From assembly GCA_041797745.1 (NCBI GenBank), contig JBHBZU010000008.1:1-64000 (forward strand): a stretch of 64,000 nt of DNA, written 5' to 3'. The notes under the pieces were generated by a model. It made no database searches, was not told where the DNA came from, and was given only the letters and a program-made list of their open reading frames with translations. The DNA comes from UBA3871 sp041797745. GTDB taxonomy: Bacteria; Bacillota; Clostridia; Peptostreptococcales; Anaerovoracaceae. The translations under genes were made by a program, and so were the position numbers. This document shows, piece after piece, positions 25,564 to 34,418 of this stretch (position 1 is the first letter of the stretch; each line of letters opens with the position of its first letter).

Positions 25564-26484
25564 ATGGGTCAGAAAGTAAGTCCACACGGTCTCAGAGTTG
25601 GCGTTATTCAGGACTGGGATTCAAAGTGGTATGCAGACAAAAAGAACTTCGCTGATAACCTCGTAGAGGATAACGAAGTTAGAACATATGTAAAGAAGAA
25701 ACTTTATGCAGCTGGAATTTCTAAGGTTGTTATCGAAAGAGCAGCAGGAAATCAGCTCAGAGTAATTGTTCTCGCAGGAAAGCCCGGTATGGTTATCGGA
25801 AGATCCGGAGACGGCGTTGAGCAGTTAAAGGCTGAACTTGAGAGAAAGACAAAGAAGTCCGTAGCAATCGAAATCAAGGAAATCAGAAGAGCTGAGCTTG
25901 ATTCACAGCTTACAGCTGAATCCATTGCTCAGGCTCTTGAAAGACGTGTTTCTTTCAGAAGAGCTATGAAGCAGGCTATCGGTCGTACTATGAAGTCCGG
26001 CGCAAAGGGTATCAAGGTTCTCCTTTCCGGTCGTGTAGGCGGTGCAGAAATTGCAAGAAGCGAAAAGTATGCAGAGGGTAACGTTCCCCTCCACACAATC
26101 AGAGCAGACATTGATTACGGTTTCGCGGAAGCAGACACTCAGTATGGTAAGATAGGCGTTAAAGTTTGGATTAACCATGGTGAAATTCTGGACAAGGGTC
26201 TTAAGAGCCCAATTCCTGAAGAAAAGCAGGAAAGACGTGGAGATCGTAAGCGTCGTGACGGAGACAGACCTCGCAGAGATGGGGAAAGAACTCGCAGAGA
26301 TGGGGATTCACCTCGCAGAGACGGCGACAGACCTCGTAGAAACGACAGAAGAAATGATGCTCAAGAAGCTCCAAAGGCTGTAAACCCAAGAGTTCGCAAG
26401 ACTCCAAAGGTTGAGCCAGTTAAAGAAGAACCACAGGTAGAAGCACAGGCAGTTGAAACTGCGGAAGCTCCTGCTGAAGCATAG
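25564..26484 (+). CDS. rpsC: 30S ribosomal protein S3 with long C-terminal extension
   Basis: 306 residues against about 210-220 in most bacteria. Residues 1-215 are ordinary S3: GQKVSPHGLRVGV start, KH domain GKPGMVIGRSGDGVEQLK, and the RRA(M)KQAIGR mRNA-entry helix. From about residue 222 a low-complexity tail begins: four tandem seven-residue units of the type RRDGDRP at 230-257, then a Pro/Val/Glu-rich acidic end (PVKEEPQVEAQAVETAE). S3 lies at the mRNA entry channel and acts with S4 and S5 as helicase, so a basic-then-acidic tail may affect RNA handling. The frame is open throughout and the next gene starts 23 bp later, so it is not an assembly error by obvious signs. Confidence 0.97.
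   Translation: MGQKVSPHGLRVGVIQDWDSKWYADKKNFADNLVEDNEVRTYVKKKLYAAGISKVVIERAAGNQLRVIVLAGKPGMVIGRSGDGVEQLKAELERKTKKSVAIEIKEIRRAELDSQLTAESIAQALERRVSFRRAMKQAIGRTMKSGAKGIKVLLSGRVGGAEIARSEKYAEGNVPLHTIRADIDYGFAEADTQYGKIGVKVWINHGEILDKGLKSPIPEEKQERRGDRKRRDGDRPRRDGERTRRDGDSPRRDGDRPRRNDRRNDAQEAPKAVNPRVRKTPKVEPVKEEPQVEAQAVETAEAPAEA
26251..26334 (+). repeat. 21-bp tandem repeat x4 inside rpsC
   Basis: Four in-frame 21-bp units at 26251-26271, 26272-26292, 26293-26313 and 26314-26334, each encoding RRDG plus three residues (DRP, ERT, DSP, DRP). Third-position differences among units show they are not a very recent expansion. Confidence 0.85.
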
Positions 26485-26507
26485 ACAACGGAAGGAGGAA
26501 CACGCTC

Positions 26508-26936
26508 ATGTTAATGCCAAAGCGCGTTAAGAGAAGAAGAGTCCACAGAGGAAGAATGAAGGGCGTAGCTACAAAGGGTAACAAGATTACTTACGGAAGC
26601 TACGGACTCGTTGCAAATGAATGTGGATGGATTAATTCAAATCAGATCGAAGCTGCCAGAATTGCGATGACAAGATCCATCAAAAGAGGCGGTAAGGTAT
26701 ATATCAAGATTTTCCCACACAAGCCGGTAACAAAGAAGCCAGCTGAAGTACGTATGGGATCCGGTAAAGGTGCTCCTGAATACTGGGTAGCAGTAGTAAA
26801 GCCAGGTAGAGTAATGTTCGAAATAGATGGTGTTACAGAGGCTCAGGCTAGAGAAGCTATGAGACTTGCATCACACAAGCTGCCTGTAAAGTGCAAGTTT
26901 GCCATCAAAGAAATCGCAGAGGGTGGTGAAGCATAA
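26508..26936 (+). CDS. rplP: 50S ribosomal protein L16
   Basis: 142 residues. MLMPKRVKRRRVHRG start, TKGNKITYGSYGL and KPVTKKPAEVRMGSGKGAPEYW are diagnostic. L16 positions the A-site tRNA and is the late-assembly protein of the 50S central protuberance. The stop codon overlaps the rpmC start by one base. Confidence 0.98.
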   Translation: MLMPKRVKRRRVHRGRMKGVATKGNKITYGSYGLVANECGWINSNQIEAARIAMTRSIKRGGKVYIKIFPHKPVTKKPAEVRMGSGKGAPEYWVAVVKPGRVMFEIDGVTEAQAREAMRLASHKLPVKCKFAIKEIAEGGEA

Positions 26937-27130
26937 TGGAATTAAAGAAAATGAGAGAAATGACAGTTGTTGAACTCAACGCAGAGCTCAAGAAGCAGAA
27001 GAATGAACTCTTCAATCTAAGATTTCAGCATGTGACAGGACAGCTGGAGAACCCTATTAAGATGAGGGACACAAAGAGAGATATCGCAAGAATCAAGACT
27101 GTAATTAGAGAAAAAGAGTTACAGAACTAG
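26936..27130 (+). CDS. rpmC: 50S ribosomal protein L29
   Basis: 64 residues: KKMREMTVVELNAELKKQK, FNLRFQHVTGQLENP and RDIARIKTVIREKEL make the two-helix coiled hairpin of L29 at the tunnel exit. Coupled to rplP by a TAATG overlap. Confidence 0.98.
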   Translation: MELKKMREMTVVELNAELKKQKNELFNLRFQHVTGQLENPIKMRDTKRDIARIKTVIREKELQN

Positions 27131-27148
27131 TAGAAAGGAGGATGTACT

Positions 27149-27409
27149 ATGACAGTTGAAAGAAACAGAAGAAAGACTAAAGTCGGCGTTGTTGTAAGTG
27201 ACAAGATGGACAAGACTATCGTAGTCGCAATCGAAGACTTCGTAAGACATTCCCTCTACGGCAAGTCTGTAAAGAGAACTAAGAAAGTCAAGGCTCACGA
27301 CGAAAATAACGAATGCCAGATTGGCGATACAGTTAGAATTATGGAAACAAGACCATTATCCAAGGATAAGAGATGGAGACTTGTTCAGATTGTTGAAAAG
27401 GTTAAATAA
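27149..27409 (+). CDS. rpsQ: 30S ribosomal protein S17
   Basis: 86 residues, OB-fold. KVGVVVSDKMDKTIVVAIEDFVRH, YGKSVKRTKKVKAHDE and GDTVRIMETRPLSKDKRWRL are family motifs. A primary 16S rRNA binder. RBS AAAGGAGG. Confidence 0.98.
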   Translation: MTVERNRRKTKVGVVVSDKMDKTIVVAIEDFVRHSLYGKSVKRTKKVKAHDENNECQIGDTVRIMETRPLSKDKRWRLVQIVEKVK

Positions 27410-27423
27410 GGAGGCACCGAACA

Positions 27424-27792
27424 ATGATTCAGACAGAAACAAGATTAAGAGTCGCTGACAATTCCGGTGCAAAGGAACTTTTATGTATCCGTATCTTAGG
27501 CGGTACTTACAGACAGTACGCTAACATTGGAGACGTAATCGTATGTGCTGTTAAGGACGCTACACCTGGTGGCGTTGTTAAGAAGAGCGACGTAGTTAAG
27601 GCTGTAGTAGTTAGAACAAAGCATGGCGCTAGACGTCCGGATGGCAGCTATGTAAAGTTTGACCAGAACGCAGCAGTTATCATCAAGGATGATAAGACAC
27701 CGGTTGGAACACGTATCTTCGGACCAGTAGCAAGAGAGCTTCGTGAAAAAGGCTTCATGAAGATTGTATCTCTTGCGCCAGAAGTACTCTAG
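27424..27792 (+). CDS. rplN: 50S ribosomal protein L14
   Basis: 122 residues: MIQTETRLRVADNSGAKEL, RPDGSYVKFDQNAAVII and GTRIFGPVARELREKGFMKI. L14 lies at the subunit interface and forms an intersubunit bridge; it is also the docking site of the silencing factor RsfS. RBS AAGGAGG. Confidence 0.99.
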   Translation: MIQTETRLRVADNSGAKELLCIRILGGTYRQYANIGDVIVCAVKDATPGGVVKKSDVVKAVVVRTKHGARRPDGSYVKFDQNAAVIIKDDKTPVGTRIFGPVARELREKGFMKIVSLAPEVL

Positions 27793-27804
27793 GAGGTGCA
27801 AGGA

Positions 27805-28110
27805 ATGAAGATTAAGAAGAATGATTTGGTAATGGTAATTACCGGAAAAGATAAGGGTCACAAGGGCAAGGTTCTCAAGGTAAACCCTGAAAATAACACT
27901 GTTTATGTTGAGGGTGCAAATATGCAGACAAAGCACCAGAAGCAGACAAGAACAGCTAAGTCAGAAATCAAGCACGTTGAGGGACCTATCAATGCTTCAA
28001 ACGTTATGGTTTTCGACAAGAAAGCAAACGCTCCTGTAAGAGTTGGTTACAAGATGGACGGAGATAAGAAAGTTCGCGTATCCAAGAAGACAGGCGCTAC
28101 AATAGATTAG
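27805..28110 (+). CDS. rplX: 50S ribosomal protein L24
   Basis: 101 residues with the KOW motif VMVITGKDKGHKGKVLKVNP. It initiates 50S assembly near the tunnel exit. ATG 27805 is chosen over the GTG at 27796 because AGGAGG at 27791-27796 is its ribosome site and the GTG overlaps that site. Confidence 0.98.
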   Translation: MKIKKNDLVMVITGKDKGHKGKVLKVNPENNTVYVEGANMQTKHQKQTRTAKSEIKHVEGPINASNVMVFDKKANAPVRVGYKMDGDKKVRVSKKTGATID

Positions 28111-28127
28111 GAAAGGAGGAGACTGTT

Positions 28128-28670
28128 TTGACAGCTAGATTAAGAGAAACTTACAAGAACACTGTATATCAGGCTTTACAGGAAAAGTTCCATTACGAAA
28201 ACGCTATGGAAGTTCCAAAGCTTACAAAGATTACTATTAATATGGGTCTTGGCGAAGCAAAAGACAACGCTAAGATGCTTGAAACAGCTGTAGAAGAGCT
28301 GGCTCTCATCAGCGGACAGAAGCCGGTTATCACTAAGGCTAGAAAGTCCATTGCTAACTTCAAGGTTAGACAGGGAATGCCGGTTGGTGCTAAGGTAACT
28401 CTCAGAGGAGACAATATGTATGACTTCGCTGACAAGTTCTTCAACCTCGCACTTCCAAAAGTTAGAGACTTCAAGGGTGTTTCCAACAACTCCTTCGATG
28501 GTAGAGGTAACTATTCCATGGGTATCAAGGAACAGCTTATCTTCCCTGAAATCGAATACGATAAGGTAGACAAGATTAAGGGTATGAACATCGTATTTAC
28601 TACAACTGCAAAGACAGACGAAGAAGCTGCTGAACTTTTAAAGCTCCTCGGACTGCCTTTCGAGAAGTAA
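28128..28670 (+). CDS. rplE: 50S ribosomal protein L5
   Basis: 180 residues. LRETYKNTVYQALQEKFHYEN, MEVPKLTKITINMGLGEA and the C-terminal VFTTTAKTDEEAAELLKLLGLPF are typical. L5 binds 5S rRNA with L18 and contacts S13. The start codon is TTG at 28128, supported by GGAGG 8 bp upstream, which may lower its translation relative to neighbours. Confidence 0.98.
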   Translation: MTARLRETYKNTVYQALQEKFHYENAMEVPKLTKITINMGLGEAKDNAKMLETAVEELALISGQKPVITKARKSIANFKVRQGMPVGAKVTLRGDNMYDFADKFFNLALPKVRDFKGVSNNSFDGRGNYSMGIKEQLIFPEIEYDKVDKIKGMNIVFTTTAKTDEEAAELLKLLGLPFEK

Positions 28671-28686
28671 TTAAGGAGGATTAAAG

Positions 28687-28872
28687 ATGGCGAAGACATC
28701 ATTAAAAGTAAAGCAGGCTAGAAAGCCGAAGTTTACTACTCGTGCATATACCAGATGCAGAATTTGCGGAAGACCTCATTCAGTACTGAGAAAGTATGGA
28801 ATCTGCCGTATCTGCTTCAGAGAGCTTGCTTACAAGGGTGAAATTCCCGGCGTTCGTAAGGCGAGCTGGTAG
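28687..28872 (+). CDS. rpsZ: 30S ribosomal protein S14, zinc-binding type Z
   Basis: 61 residues, the short zinc form. CRICG and CRICF provide the four Cys zinc ligands, followed by RELAYKGEIPGVRKASW. Many Bacillota carry a second, zinc-free S14 elsewhere; none is seen here. RBS AAGGAGG. An 81-bp gap to rpsH follows. Confidence 0.98.
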   Translation: MAKTSLKVKQARKPKFTTRAYTRCRICGRPHSVLRKYGICRICFRELAYKGEIPGVRKASW

Positions 28873-28953
28873 TAAAAGAGACGTTATTTTTGCCAAGGTC
28901 CCTAAAGAACAAGAAGTAAGGGAAACCGGGTAGAGAAAGGAGATATAAAAGTT

Positions 28954-29352
28954 ATGTCAATGACAGATCCTATAGCAGATATGCTAACTAGAATCAGAAA
29001 TGCTAACACAGTGGGACACACAGTTGTGGAAGTTCCTGCATCAAAGATTAAGAAGTCCATCGCAGGTATTCTTCTTGAAGAGGGTTACATTGCAGGCTAC
29101 GAAGTAGTTGATGATGGAAAACAGGGTACTATTAAAATCGAAATGAAGTATGGTGCTCGTAAAGAAAAGGTTATCAGTGGAATTAAGAGAATTTCCAAGC
29201 CGGGTTTAAAGGTTTATGCTAAGGCTGACGATGTACCAAAGGTACTCGGCGGACTGGGTATCGCAATCATCTCTACTTCAAAGGGAGTAATTAGCGATAA
29301 GGAAGCAAGAAAGCTCAATATCGGCGGAGAAGTTATTTGTTACGTTTGGTAG
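28954..29352 (+). CDS. rpsH: 30S ribosomal protein S8
   Basis: 132 residues: MTDPIADMLTRIRNAN, VEVPASKIKKSIAGILLEEGYI and the C-terminal GIAIISTSKGVISDKEARKL. S8 organises the 16S central domain and in Escherichia coli represses the spc operon. RBS AAAGGAG. Confidence 0.99.
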   Translation: MSMTDPIADMLTRIRNANTVGHTVVEVPASKIKKSIAGILLEEGYIAGYEVVDDGKQGTIKIEMKYGARKEKVISGIKRISKPGLKVYAKADDVPKVLGGLGIAIISTSKGVISDKEARKLNIGGEVICYVW

Positions 29353-29364
29353 GAGGAATTAAAA

Positions 29365-29904
29365 ATGTCAAGAATAGGTAAAAAGCCTGTTGTAGTCCCT
29401 GCCGGCGTAGAAGTAAAGGTAAGCGGTAACATCGTTACTGTTAAGGGACCTAAGGGCGAACTGCAAGAGCAGATAAGCGACTTAGTTAAGGTTGAAATTA
29501 AAGACGGAGAACTTTTAGTATCCGTTGATGGCGATGCTAAAGAATGCAGAGCTCAGCACGGCCTTGCAAGAACACTTATCAACAACATGGTGGTAGGCGT
29601 TACTACAGGATACGAAAAGAAGCTCCAGATGATTGGTGTAGGTTACAAGGCTGAAAAGCAGGGCAAGAAGCTCGTTATGCAGCTTGGTTATTCCCATCCG
29701 ATTATTATGGAAGATCCAGAGGGAATCACTACTGAGTGCCCGTCTGCTACAGAAGTTACAGTTAAAGGTATTGATAAGGCATTTGTCGGCAATTACACAG
29801 CTAACATCAGAAAGTGGAGAAAGCCTGAACCATATAAGGGCAAGGGTATCAAGTACGTTGATGAAGTTATCCGTCGTAAAGAAGGCAAGACCGGTGCTAA
29901 ATAA
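29365..29904 (+). CDS. rplF: 50S ribosomal protein L6
   Basis: 179 residues, two repeated alpha/beta domains. SRIGKKPVVVPAGVEV start, GVTTGYEKKLQMIGVGYKA and KPEPYKGKGIKYVDEVIRRKEGK are diagnostic. It lies near the sarcin-ricin loop. RBS AGGAGG overlaps the rpsH stop. Confidence 0.99.
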   Translation: MSRIGKKPVVVPAGVEVKVSGNIVTVKGPKGELQEQISDLVKVEIKDGELLVSVDGDAKECRAQHGLARTLINNMVVGVTTGYEKKLQMIGVGYKAEKQGKKLVMQLGYSHPIIMEDPEGITTECPSATEVTVKGIDKAFVGNYTANIRKWRKPEPYKGKGIKYVDEVIRRKEGKTGAK

Positions 29905-29925
29905 TAAGAAAGGAGTACGAACATT

Positions 29926-30282
29926 ATGGCATTTGAAAGCAGAAATGACAAGCGTGTAAAGAGACATGCGAGAGTTAGAAAAACCGTTTTCGGAACTCCT
30001 GAAAAGCCAAGAATGGCTGTTTACAGATCCAATAAGAACATCTTCGTTCAGATTATTGATGATGTAAATCAGACTACTCTTGTTTCAGCATCTTCCTTAG
30101 ACAAGGAAATTGCAGGTTATGGCGGAAACAAGGAGGCAGCTAAAAAGGTTGGCGAACTTATCGGCAAAAGAGCTAAGGATAAGGGCATCGAAATTGTTTG
30201 CTTCGACAGAGGCGGTTTCTTATATCACGGTAGAGTAAAAGAGTTAGCTGACGGCGCACGTGAAGCTGGACTTAAATTCTAA
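29926..30282 (+). CDS. rplR: 50S ribosomal protein L18
   Basis: 118 residues. KRHARVRKTVFGTPEKPRM, VYRSNKNIFVQIIDD and the C-terminal FDRGGFLYHGRVKELADGARE. 5S rRNA-binding protein of the central protuberance. RBS AAAGGAG. Confidence 0.98.
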   Translation: MAFESRNDKRVKRHARVRKTVFGTPEKPRMAVYRSNKNIFVQIIDDVNQTTLVSASSLDKEIAGYGGNKEAAKKVGELIGKRAKDKGIEIVCFDRGGFLYHGRVKELADGAREAGLKF

Positions 30283-30298
30283 CAGGAGGAAATAACGA

Positions 30299-30805
30299 AT
30301 GAAAAAGAATTTAGTTGATGCATCCAAGCTGGAGCTTAAGGAAACTATCGTAAGCATTAGACGTGTTGCTAAGACTGTTAAGGGCGGTAGAAACATGAGA
30401 TTCTCCGTAACAGTTGTAGTTGGCGACGGCGCAGGTTATGTAGGTTGCGGTCTTGGTAAGGCTCAGGAAATTCCTGAAGCTGTAAGAAAAGCTACAGAAG
30501 ATGCAAAGAAAAATTTAATTTATGTTCCTATGGTAGGAACAACTATTCCACACAGAATCAACGGTATTTTCGGAGCGGGAAATGTTGTTTTAATCCCTGC
30601 TGCAGAGGGTACAGGCGTTATCGCAGGTTCTTCCGTACGTATAGTTTTGGAATCTGCCGGTGTTAAGGATGTAAGAGCTAAGGCTATTGGCTCAAATAAT
30701 ACAGCTACTATGGCTTATGCTACAATCGAGGGTCTCAGAAACCTTGTAACAGTTGAAAAGGTTGCAAAGCTCAGAGGCAAGACTGTAGAAGAAATATTGG
30801 GTTAG
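30299..30805 (+). CDS. rpsE: 30S ribosomal protein S5
   Basis: 168 residues. ETIVSIRRVAKTVKGGRNMRF and GDGAGYVGCGLGKAQEIPEAV are the double-stranded-RNA-binding part; PAAEGTGVIAGSSVRIVLESAG follows. S5 is at the mRNA entry and the spectinomycin site. RBS AGGAGG. Confidence 0.99.
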   Translation: MKKNLVDASKLELKETIVSIRRVAKTVKGGRNMRFSVTVVVGDGAGYVGCGLGKAQEIPEAVRKATEDAKKNLIYVPMVGTTIPHRINGIFGAGNVVLIPAAEGTGVIAGSSVRIVLESAGVKDVRAKAIGSNNTATMAYATIEGLRNLVTVEKVAKLRGKTVEEILG

Positions 30806-30818
30806 GAGGACGACGAAA

Positions 30819-31001
30819 ATGGCTAAAATGTTAAAGGTTACACTTACAAAGAGCACAATCGGCGCTTCCCCAAAGCAGAAAGCAGTAGTTGAAGCGTTAG
30901 GTTTAAGAAAGATGCATCAGTCCGTAGAGCTTGCTGATTGTCCGGCAACTCGCGGTGCAGTAAATAAAATATCGCATCTTTTAACAGTAGAAGAACTGTA
31001 G
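30819..31001 (+). CDS. rpmD: 50S ribosomal protein L30
   Basis: 60 residues, bacterial short form: LKVTLTKSTIGASPKQKAVV, ALGLRKMHQSVEL and the terminal KISHLLTVEEL. RBS TAGGAGG overlaps the rpsE stop. Confidence 0.98.
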   Translation: MAKMLKVTLTKSTIGASPKQKAVVEALGLRKMHQSVELADCPATRGAVNKISHLLTVEEL

Positions 31002-31019
31002 TTTTGGAGGTGCTATACA

Positions 31020-31460
31020 ATGAAAATGCATGAATTACACGCACCTGCAGGTGCTACAAAGAGCCCTAAGAGAAAGGGCAGAGGTTCTGCGAGCGGTCAG
31101 GGTACAACTGCCGGTCGTGGTATGAATGGTCAAAATTCCAGATCCGGCGGCGGAGTAAGACTCGGATTTGAAGGTGGACAGATGCCACTTTACAGAAGAC
31201 TTCCAAAGAGAGGCTTCACAAATATCTGGGCTAAGGAATACGCAATCGTAAATGTGAGCGATTTCAACTGCTTCGAAGCGGGTACTGAAGTTACGCCTGA
31301 AATGCTTAAGGAAGCGGGTATTGTTAAACAGCTTTTAGACGGTGTCAAGGTTCTTGGCGACGGAAAGCTGGACAAAAATGTTACAGTAAAAGCACAGAAG
31401 TTTAGCAAATCCGCAATTGAAAAGATTGAGGCTGCTGGAGGAAAGGCAGAGGTGATCTAA
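31020..31460 (+). CDS. rplO: 50S ribosomal protein L15
   Basis: 146 residues. The Gly-rich basic N-terminus (AGATKSPKRKGRGSASGQGT, then NSRSGGGVRLGFEGGQMP) threads into 23S rRNA. The globular part ends IEKIEAAGGKAEVI. One base separates its stop from secY, so secY translation probably depends on rplO. Confidence 0.98.
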   Translation: MKMHELHAPAGATKSPKRKGRGSASGQGTTAGRGMNGQNSRSGGGVRLGFEGGQMPLYRRLPKRGFTNIWAKEYAIVNVSDFNCFEAGTEVTPEMLKEAGIVKQLLDGVKVLGDGKLDKNVTVKAQKFSKSAIEKIEAAGGKAEVI

Positions 31461-31461
31461 G

Positions 31462-32742
31462 ATGAATATGTTTACAACAATTGCTCAGGCTTGGAAAATC
31501 AAGGAAATCAGAAGAAAGATTGTTTTTACACTTCTGATGCTTGTGGTGTTTAGAATCGGCTCCAACATTCCTGTACCGGGAATGGATAGAGCGGTTCTTG
31601 ACGATGTGTTCAATGGCGGCACAGGCTTGTTCGCTTTGTTTGACTTATTCTCTGGTGGTTCTTTCAGCAACTTTACAATATTTGCTTTAAGTATCACACC
31701 ATATATCACCGCATCAATCATACTTCAGCTGTTATGTATTGCCATTCCTGCTTTGGAGAGACTTTCCAGAGAGGGAAACGAGGGTCGCAAGAAGATTGCT
31801 CAGTATACTCGTTATCTGACAGTAGTTCTTGCCTTTGTTCAGGCAATAGGTTTAGCAGTAGGTCTGTTTAGAAAGGCACTTATTTCATCTGATATTTTCT
31901 CAGTAACAGTAATTGTTTTAGTGCTTTCAGCCGGTACCGCATTCCTCATGTGGCTCGGTGAACAGATTAACGAAAATGGTATCGGAAACGGTATTTCCCT
32001 TATCATCTTCGGAGGAATTATTGCAAGAGTTCCAAGCGGATGTCACAAAATCTGGCTCAATATGCAGGCAGGTGAAATATCTGTAGTGGAAGCAATCATC
32101 TTTGCTGTCTTTGCACTGGCAGTTATCGTCGGTGTTATTGAAATTCAGCAGGGTCAGCGTAGAATTCCTGTACAGTATGCAAAGAGAGTTGTTGGAAGAA
32201 AGATGTACGGCGGACAGAATACACATATTCCGCTCCGTGTAAATCAGGCAGGCGTTATTCCTGTAATCTTCTCACTTTCACTTTTACAGTTCCCACTCAC
32301 CATTACCTACTTCTTCCAACAGTCCGGATATACTCAGTGGGTAACAAAGTGGCTTTCCCCATCTGGAAACCCAGGTGTTTGGATTTACGCTTTATTGAAC
32401 ATTATCCTCATTATGTTCTTCACTTATTTCTACACAGCAATTACATTTAATCCTTTAGATGTAGCTATGAATATGAAGAACAACGGCGGATTTATCCCTG
32501 GAATCAGACCGGGCAAGCCGACAGTTGAATATCTCAACAAGGTAATGAACAGAGTTACTTTAACAAGTGCTATCTTCCTTGCTGTTGTATCAACAATGCC
32601 TACATTGCTTGCTCAGTTTACAGCATTTGATTTAAGATTCGGAGGCACATCCTTACTTATCGTTATCGGTGTAGCGTTGGATACAGTTAAGCAGCTGGAA
32701 AATCAGATGATTATGCGAAACTACCAGGGCTTCTTAAAATAG
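31462..32742 (+). CDS. secY: Protein translocase subunit SecY
   Basis: 426 residues with ten membrane helices, forming the channel of the general secretion pathway with SecE and SecG. RIGSNIPVPGMD near the first helix, ISLIIFGGIIARVP, the loop RIPVQYAKRVVGRKMYGGQ and ADVAMNMK-like PLDVAMNMKNNGGFIPGIRPG are characteristic. The ribosome site GAGGTGA lies inside the end of rplO. Confidence 0.99.
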   Translation: MNMFTTIAQAWKIKEIRRKIVFTLLMLVVFRIGSNIPVPGMDRAVLDDVFNGGTGLFALFDLFSGGSFSNFTIFALSITPYITASIILQLLCIAIPALERLSREGNEGRKKIAQYTRYLTVVLAFVQAIGLAVGLFRKALISSDIFSVTVIVLVLSAGTAFLMWLGEQINENGIGNGISLIIFGGIIARVPSGCHKIWLNMQAGEISVVEAIIFAVFALAVIVGVIEIQQGQRRIPVQYAKRVVGRKMYGGQNTHIPLRVNQAGVIPVIFSLSLLQFPLTITYFFQQSGYTQWVTKWLSPSGNPGVWIYALLNIILIMFFTYFYTAITFNPLDVAMNMKNNGGFIPGIRPGKPTVEYLNKVMNRVTLTSAIFLAVVSTMPTLLAQFTAFDLRFGGTSLLIVIGVALDTVKQLENQMIMRNYQGFLK

Positions 32743-32754
32743 GAGGCGAAAGCA

Positions 32755-33396
32755 ATGAATATTATTCTGTTAGGCCCTCCGGGTGCCGGAAAAGGAACTC
32801 AGGCGGCTAAAATAGTAGAAAAGTATCATGTCCCTCACATTTCAACGGGAGACATTTTCAGAGAGAACATTAAAAAGGGAACAGAGCTGGGAAAAAAGGC
32901 TCAGGAATACATGAACCGCGGTGAACTTGTTCCAGATGATTTAGTTATCGAGATTGCAACTACAAGATTGCTTGAAGATGACTGCAAAGACGGCTTTATG
33001 TTGGACGGCTTCCCAAGAACTGTATATCAGGCTGAAAAGCTGGATGAATTTCTTAATGCTCATGGCAAAAAGATTGAATACGTTCTTGATATGGCAGTGG
33101 AAAAAGCGGAGCTTGTGACAAGACTTACAGGTCGTAGAGTTTGTAAGGCTTGCGGAGCCAGCTTCCACATCGTAAATATACCTCCTAAAAAAGAGGGTGT
33201 TTGCGACACATGCGGCGGCGAGCTCTTCCAACGTGCTGATGATAATGAAGAAACAGTTGCTAACAGAATTAGCGTATATGAAGCACAGACTATGCCTTTG
33301 ATTGATTATTATGAAAAGGCAGGAGTTATAACTCATATTGATGGCGCAGCCGGTCTTGATAACGTATTTGATAAAGTAGTTAGCATTCTTGGGTGA
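32755..33396 (+). CDS. adk: Adenylate kinase, zinc-type
   Basis: 213 residues. Catalyses ATP + AMP to 2 ADP. P-loop GPPGAGKGTQA, AMP-binding STGDIFREN and DGFPRTVYQA, and the LID with four cysteines (CKACGASFH and CDTCGG), which marks the zinc-stabilised form of Gram-positive bacteria. It ends 4 bp before map. RBS AGGAGG. Confidence 0.99.
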   Translation: MNIILLGPPGAGKGTQAAKIVEKYHVPHISTGDIFRENIKKGTELGKKAQEYMNRGELVPDDLVIEIATTRLLEDDCKDGFMLDGFPRTVYQAEKLDEFLNAHGKKIEYVLDMAVEKAELVTRLTGRRVCKACGASFHIVNIPPKKEGVCDTCGGELFQRADDNEETVANRISVYEAQTMPLIDYYEKAGVITHIDGAAGLDNVFDKVVSILG

Positions 33397-33400
33397 TGAA

Positions 33401-34153
33401 ATGATTATTATCAAGTCACAACACGAAATAGAATTAATGAGAGAAGCTGGAAAAGTCACCGGCTATATTTTGAGGGAACTTGAAAACTTCATTAAACCGG
33501 GAATGGCTACGGCTGATATTGATAAGTTTATTGAGGATGAAATCTTCAAGGCAAAGATGACACCAACCTTTAAGGGTTACGGAGGTTTTCCTGCCGCTGC
33601 CTGCGTTTCCGTAAATGCGGAAATCGTTCACGGCATTCCGAGCAAAACCCGCATTCTTTCCGAGGGAGACATTGTTTCTGTCGATACAGGAGCTACCTAC
33701 AAAGGCTATGTCAGCGATGCCGCAAGAACTTATCCGGTTGGTAAGATTAGCAAAGAGGCTCAACAGCTGATTGATGTAACCAGAGAGAGCTTTTTTGAGG
33801 GAATCAAATTTGCAAAAGTCGGTTTCAGACTTTCAGACATAGGTCATGCAGTGCAGACTTATGCTGAGGGTTACGGATTCTCTGTTATCAGAGACTTTGT
33901 AGGTCACGGCGTTGGTGCCAACCTACACGAAGATCCGCAAATTCCAAACTACGGTAAGGCTGGGCGCGGCCCGAGACTTACAGAGGGAATGGTATTTGCC
34001 ATTGAACCGATGATTGCACAGGGCAGCTATGAAGTAGAAGTCCTAGACAATGACTGGACAGCCGTTACCGTAGACGGTAAGCTTTCCGCTCATTATGAAA
34101 ATACTGTTGTTATCCATGATGGTGAGCCTGAGTTGCTTACTTTATGCAAATAA
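33401..34153 (+). CDS. map: Methionine aminopeptidase, type I
   Basis: 250 residues. Removes N-terminal Met from nascent proteins. Five metal ligands are visible: Asp in SVDTGATYKGYVSD (two), His in FVGHGVG, Glu in AIEPM and Glu in YENTVV. The start ATG 33401 is preferred to the upstream TTG at 33389, which lies inside adk; its ribosome site is GGGTGA within the adk stop. Confidence 0.98.
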   Translation: MIIIKSQHEIELMREAGKVTGYILRELENFIKPGMATADIDKFIEDEIFKAKMTPTFKGYGGFPAAACVSVNAEIVHGIPSKTRILSEGDIVSVDTGATYKGYVSDAARTYPVGKISKEAQQLIDVTRESFFEGIKFAKVGFRLSDIGHAVQTYAEGYGFSVIRDFVGHGVGANLHEDPQIPNYGKAGRGPRLTEGMVFAIEPMIAQGSYEVEVLDNDWTAVTVDGKLSAHYENTVVIHDGEPELLTLCK

Positions 34154-34168
34154 GCGAGGTGTAAATTA

Positions 34169-34387
34169 ATGGCGAAAAATGACGTCATTGAGGTAATGGG
34201 AGTTGTAGTTGACGCTCAGCCGAACGCAGTGTTCAAGGTTAAGCTGGAAAACGGCTATGAAGTCCTTGCCCACATTTCAGGAAAAATTAGAATGAACTTC
34301 ATTAGGATTCTCCCAGGAGATAAGGTAAAGGTTGAACTTAGCCCATATGACCTTACCCGTGGAAGAATTACATGGAGAGAAAAATAA
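34169..34387 (+). CDS. infA: Translation initiation factor IF-1
   Basis: 72 residues, an OB fold binding the 30S A site. IEVMGVVVDAQPNAVFKVKLENG, LAHISGKIRMNFIRILPGDKVKVE and YDLTRGRITWR are diagnostic. RBS GCGAGGTG. It precedes rpmJ in the usual order. Confidence 0.98.
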   Translation: MAKNDVIEVMGVVVDAQPNAVFKVKLENGYEVLAHISGKIRMNFIRILPGDKVKVELSPYDLTRGRITWREK

Positions 34388-34418
34388 TTTTCAGTCAATA
34401 TGATAGGAGGAAAATTCA

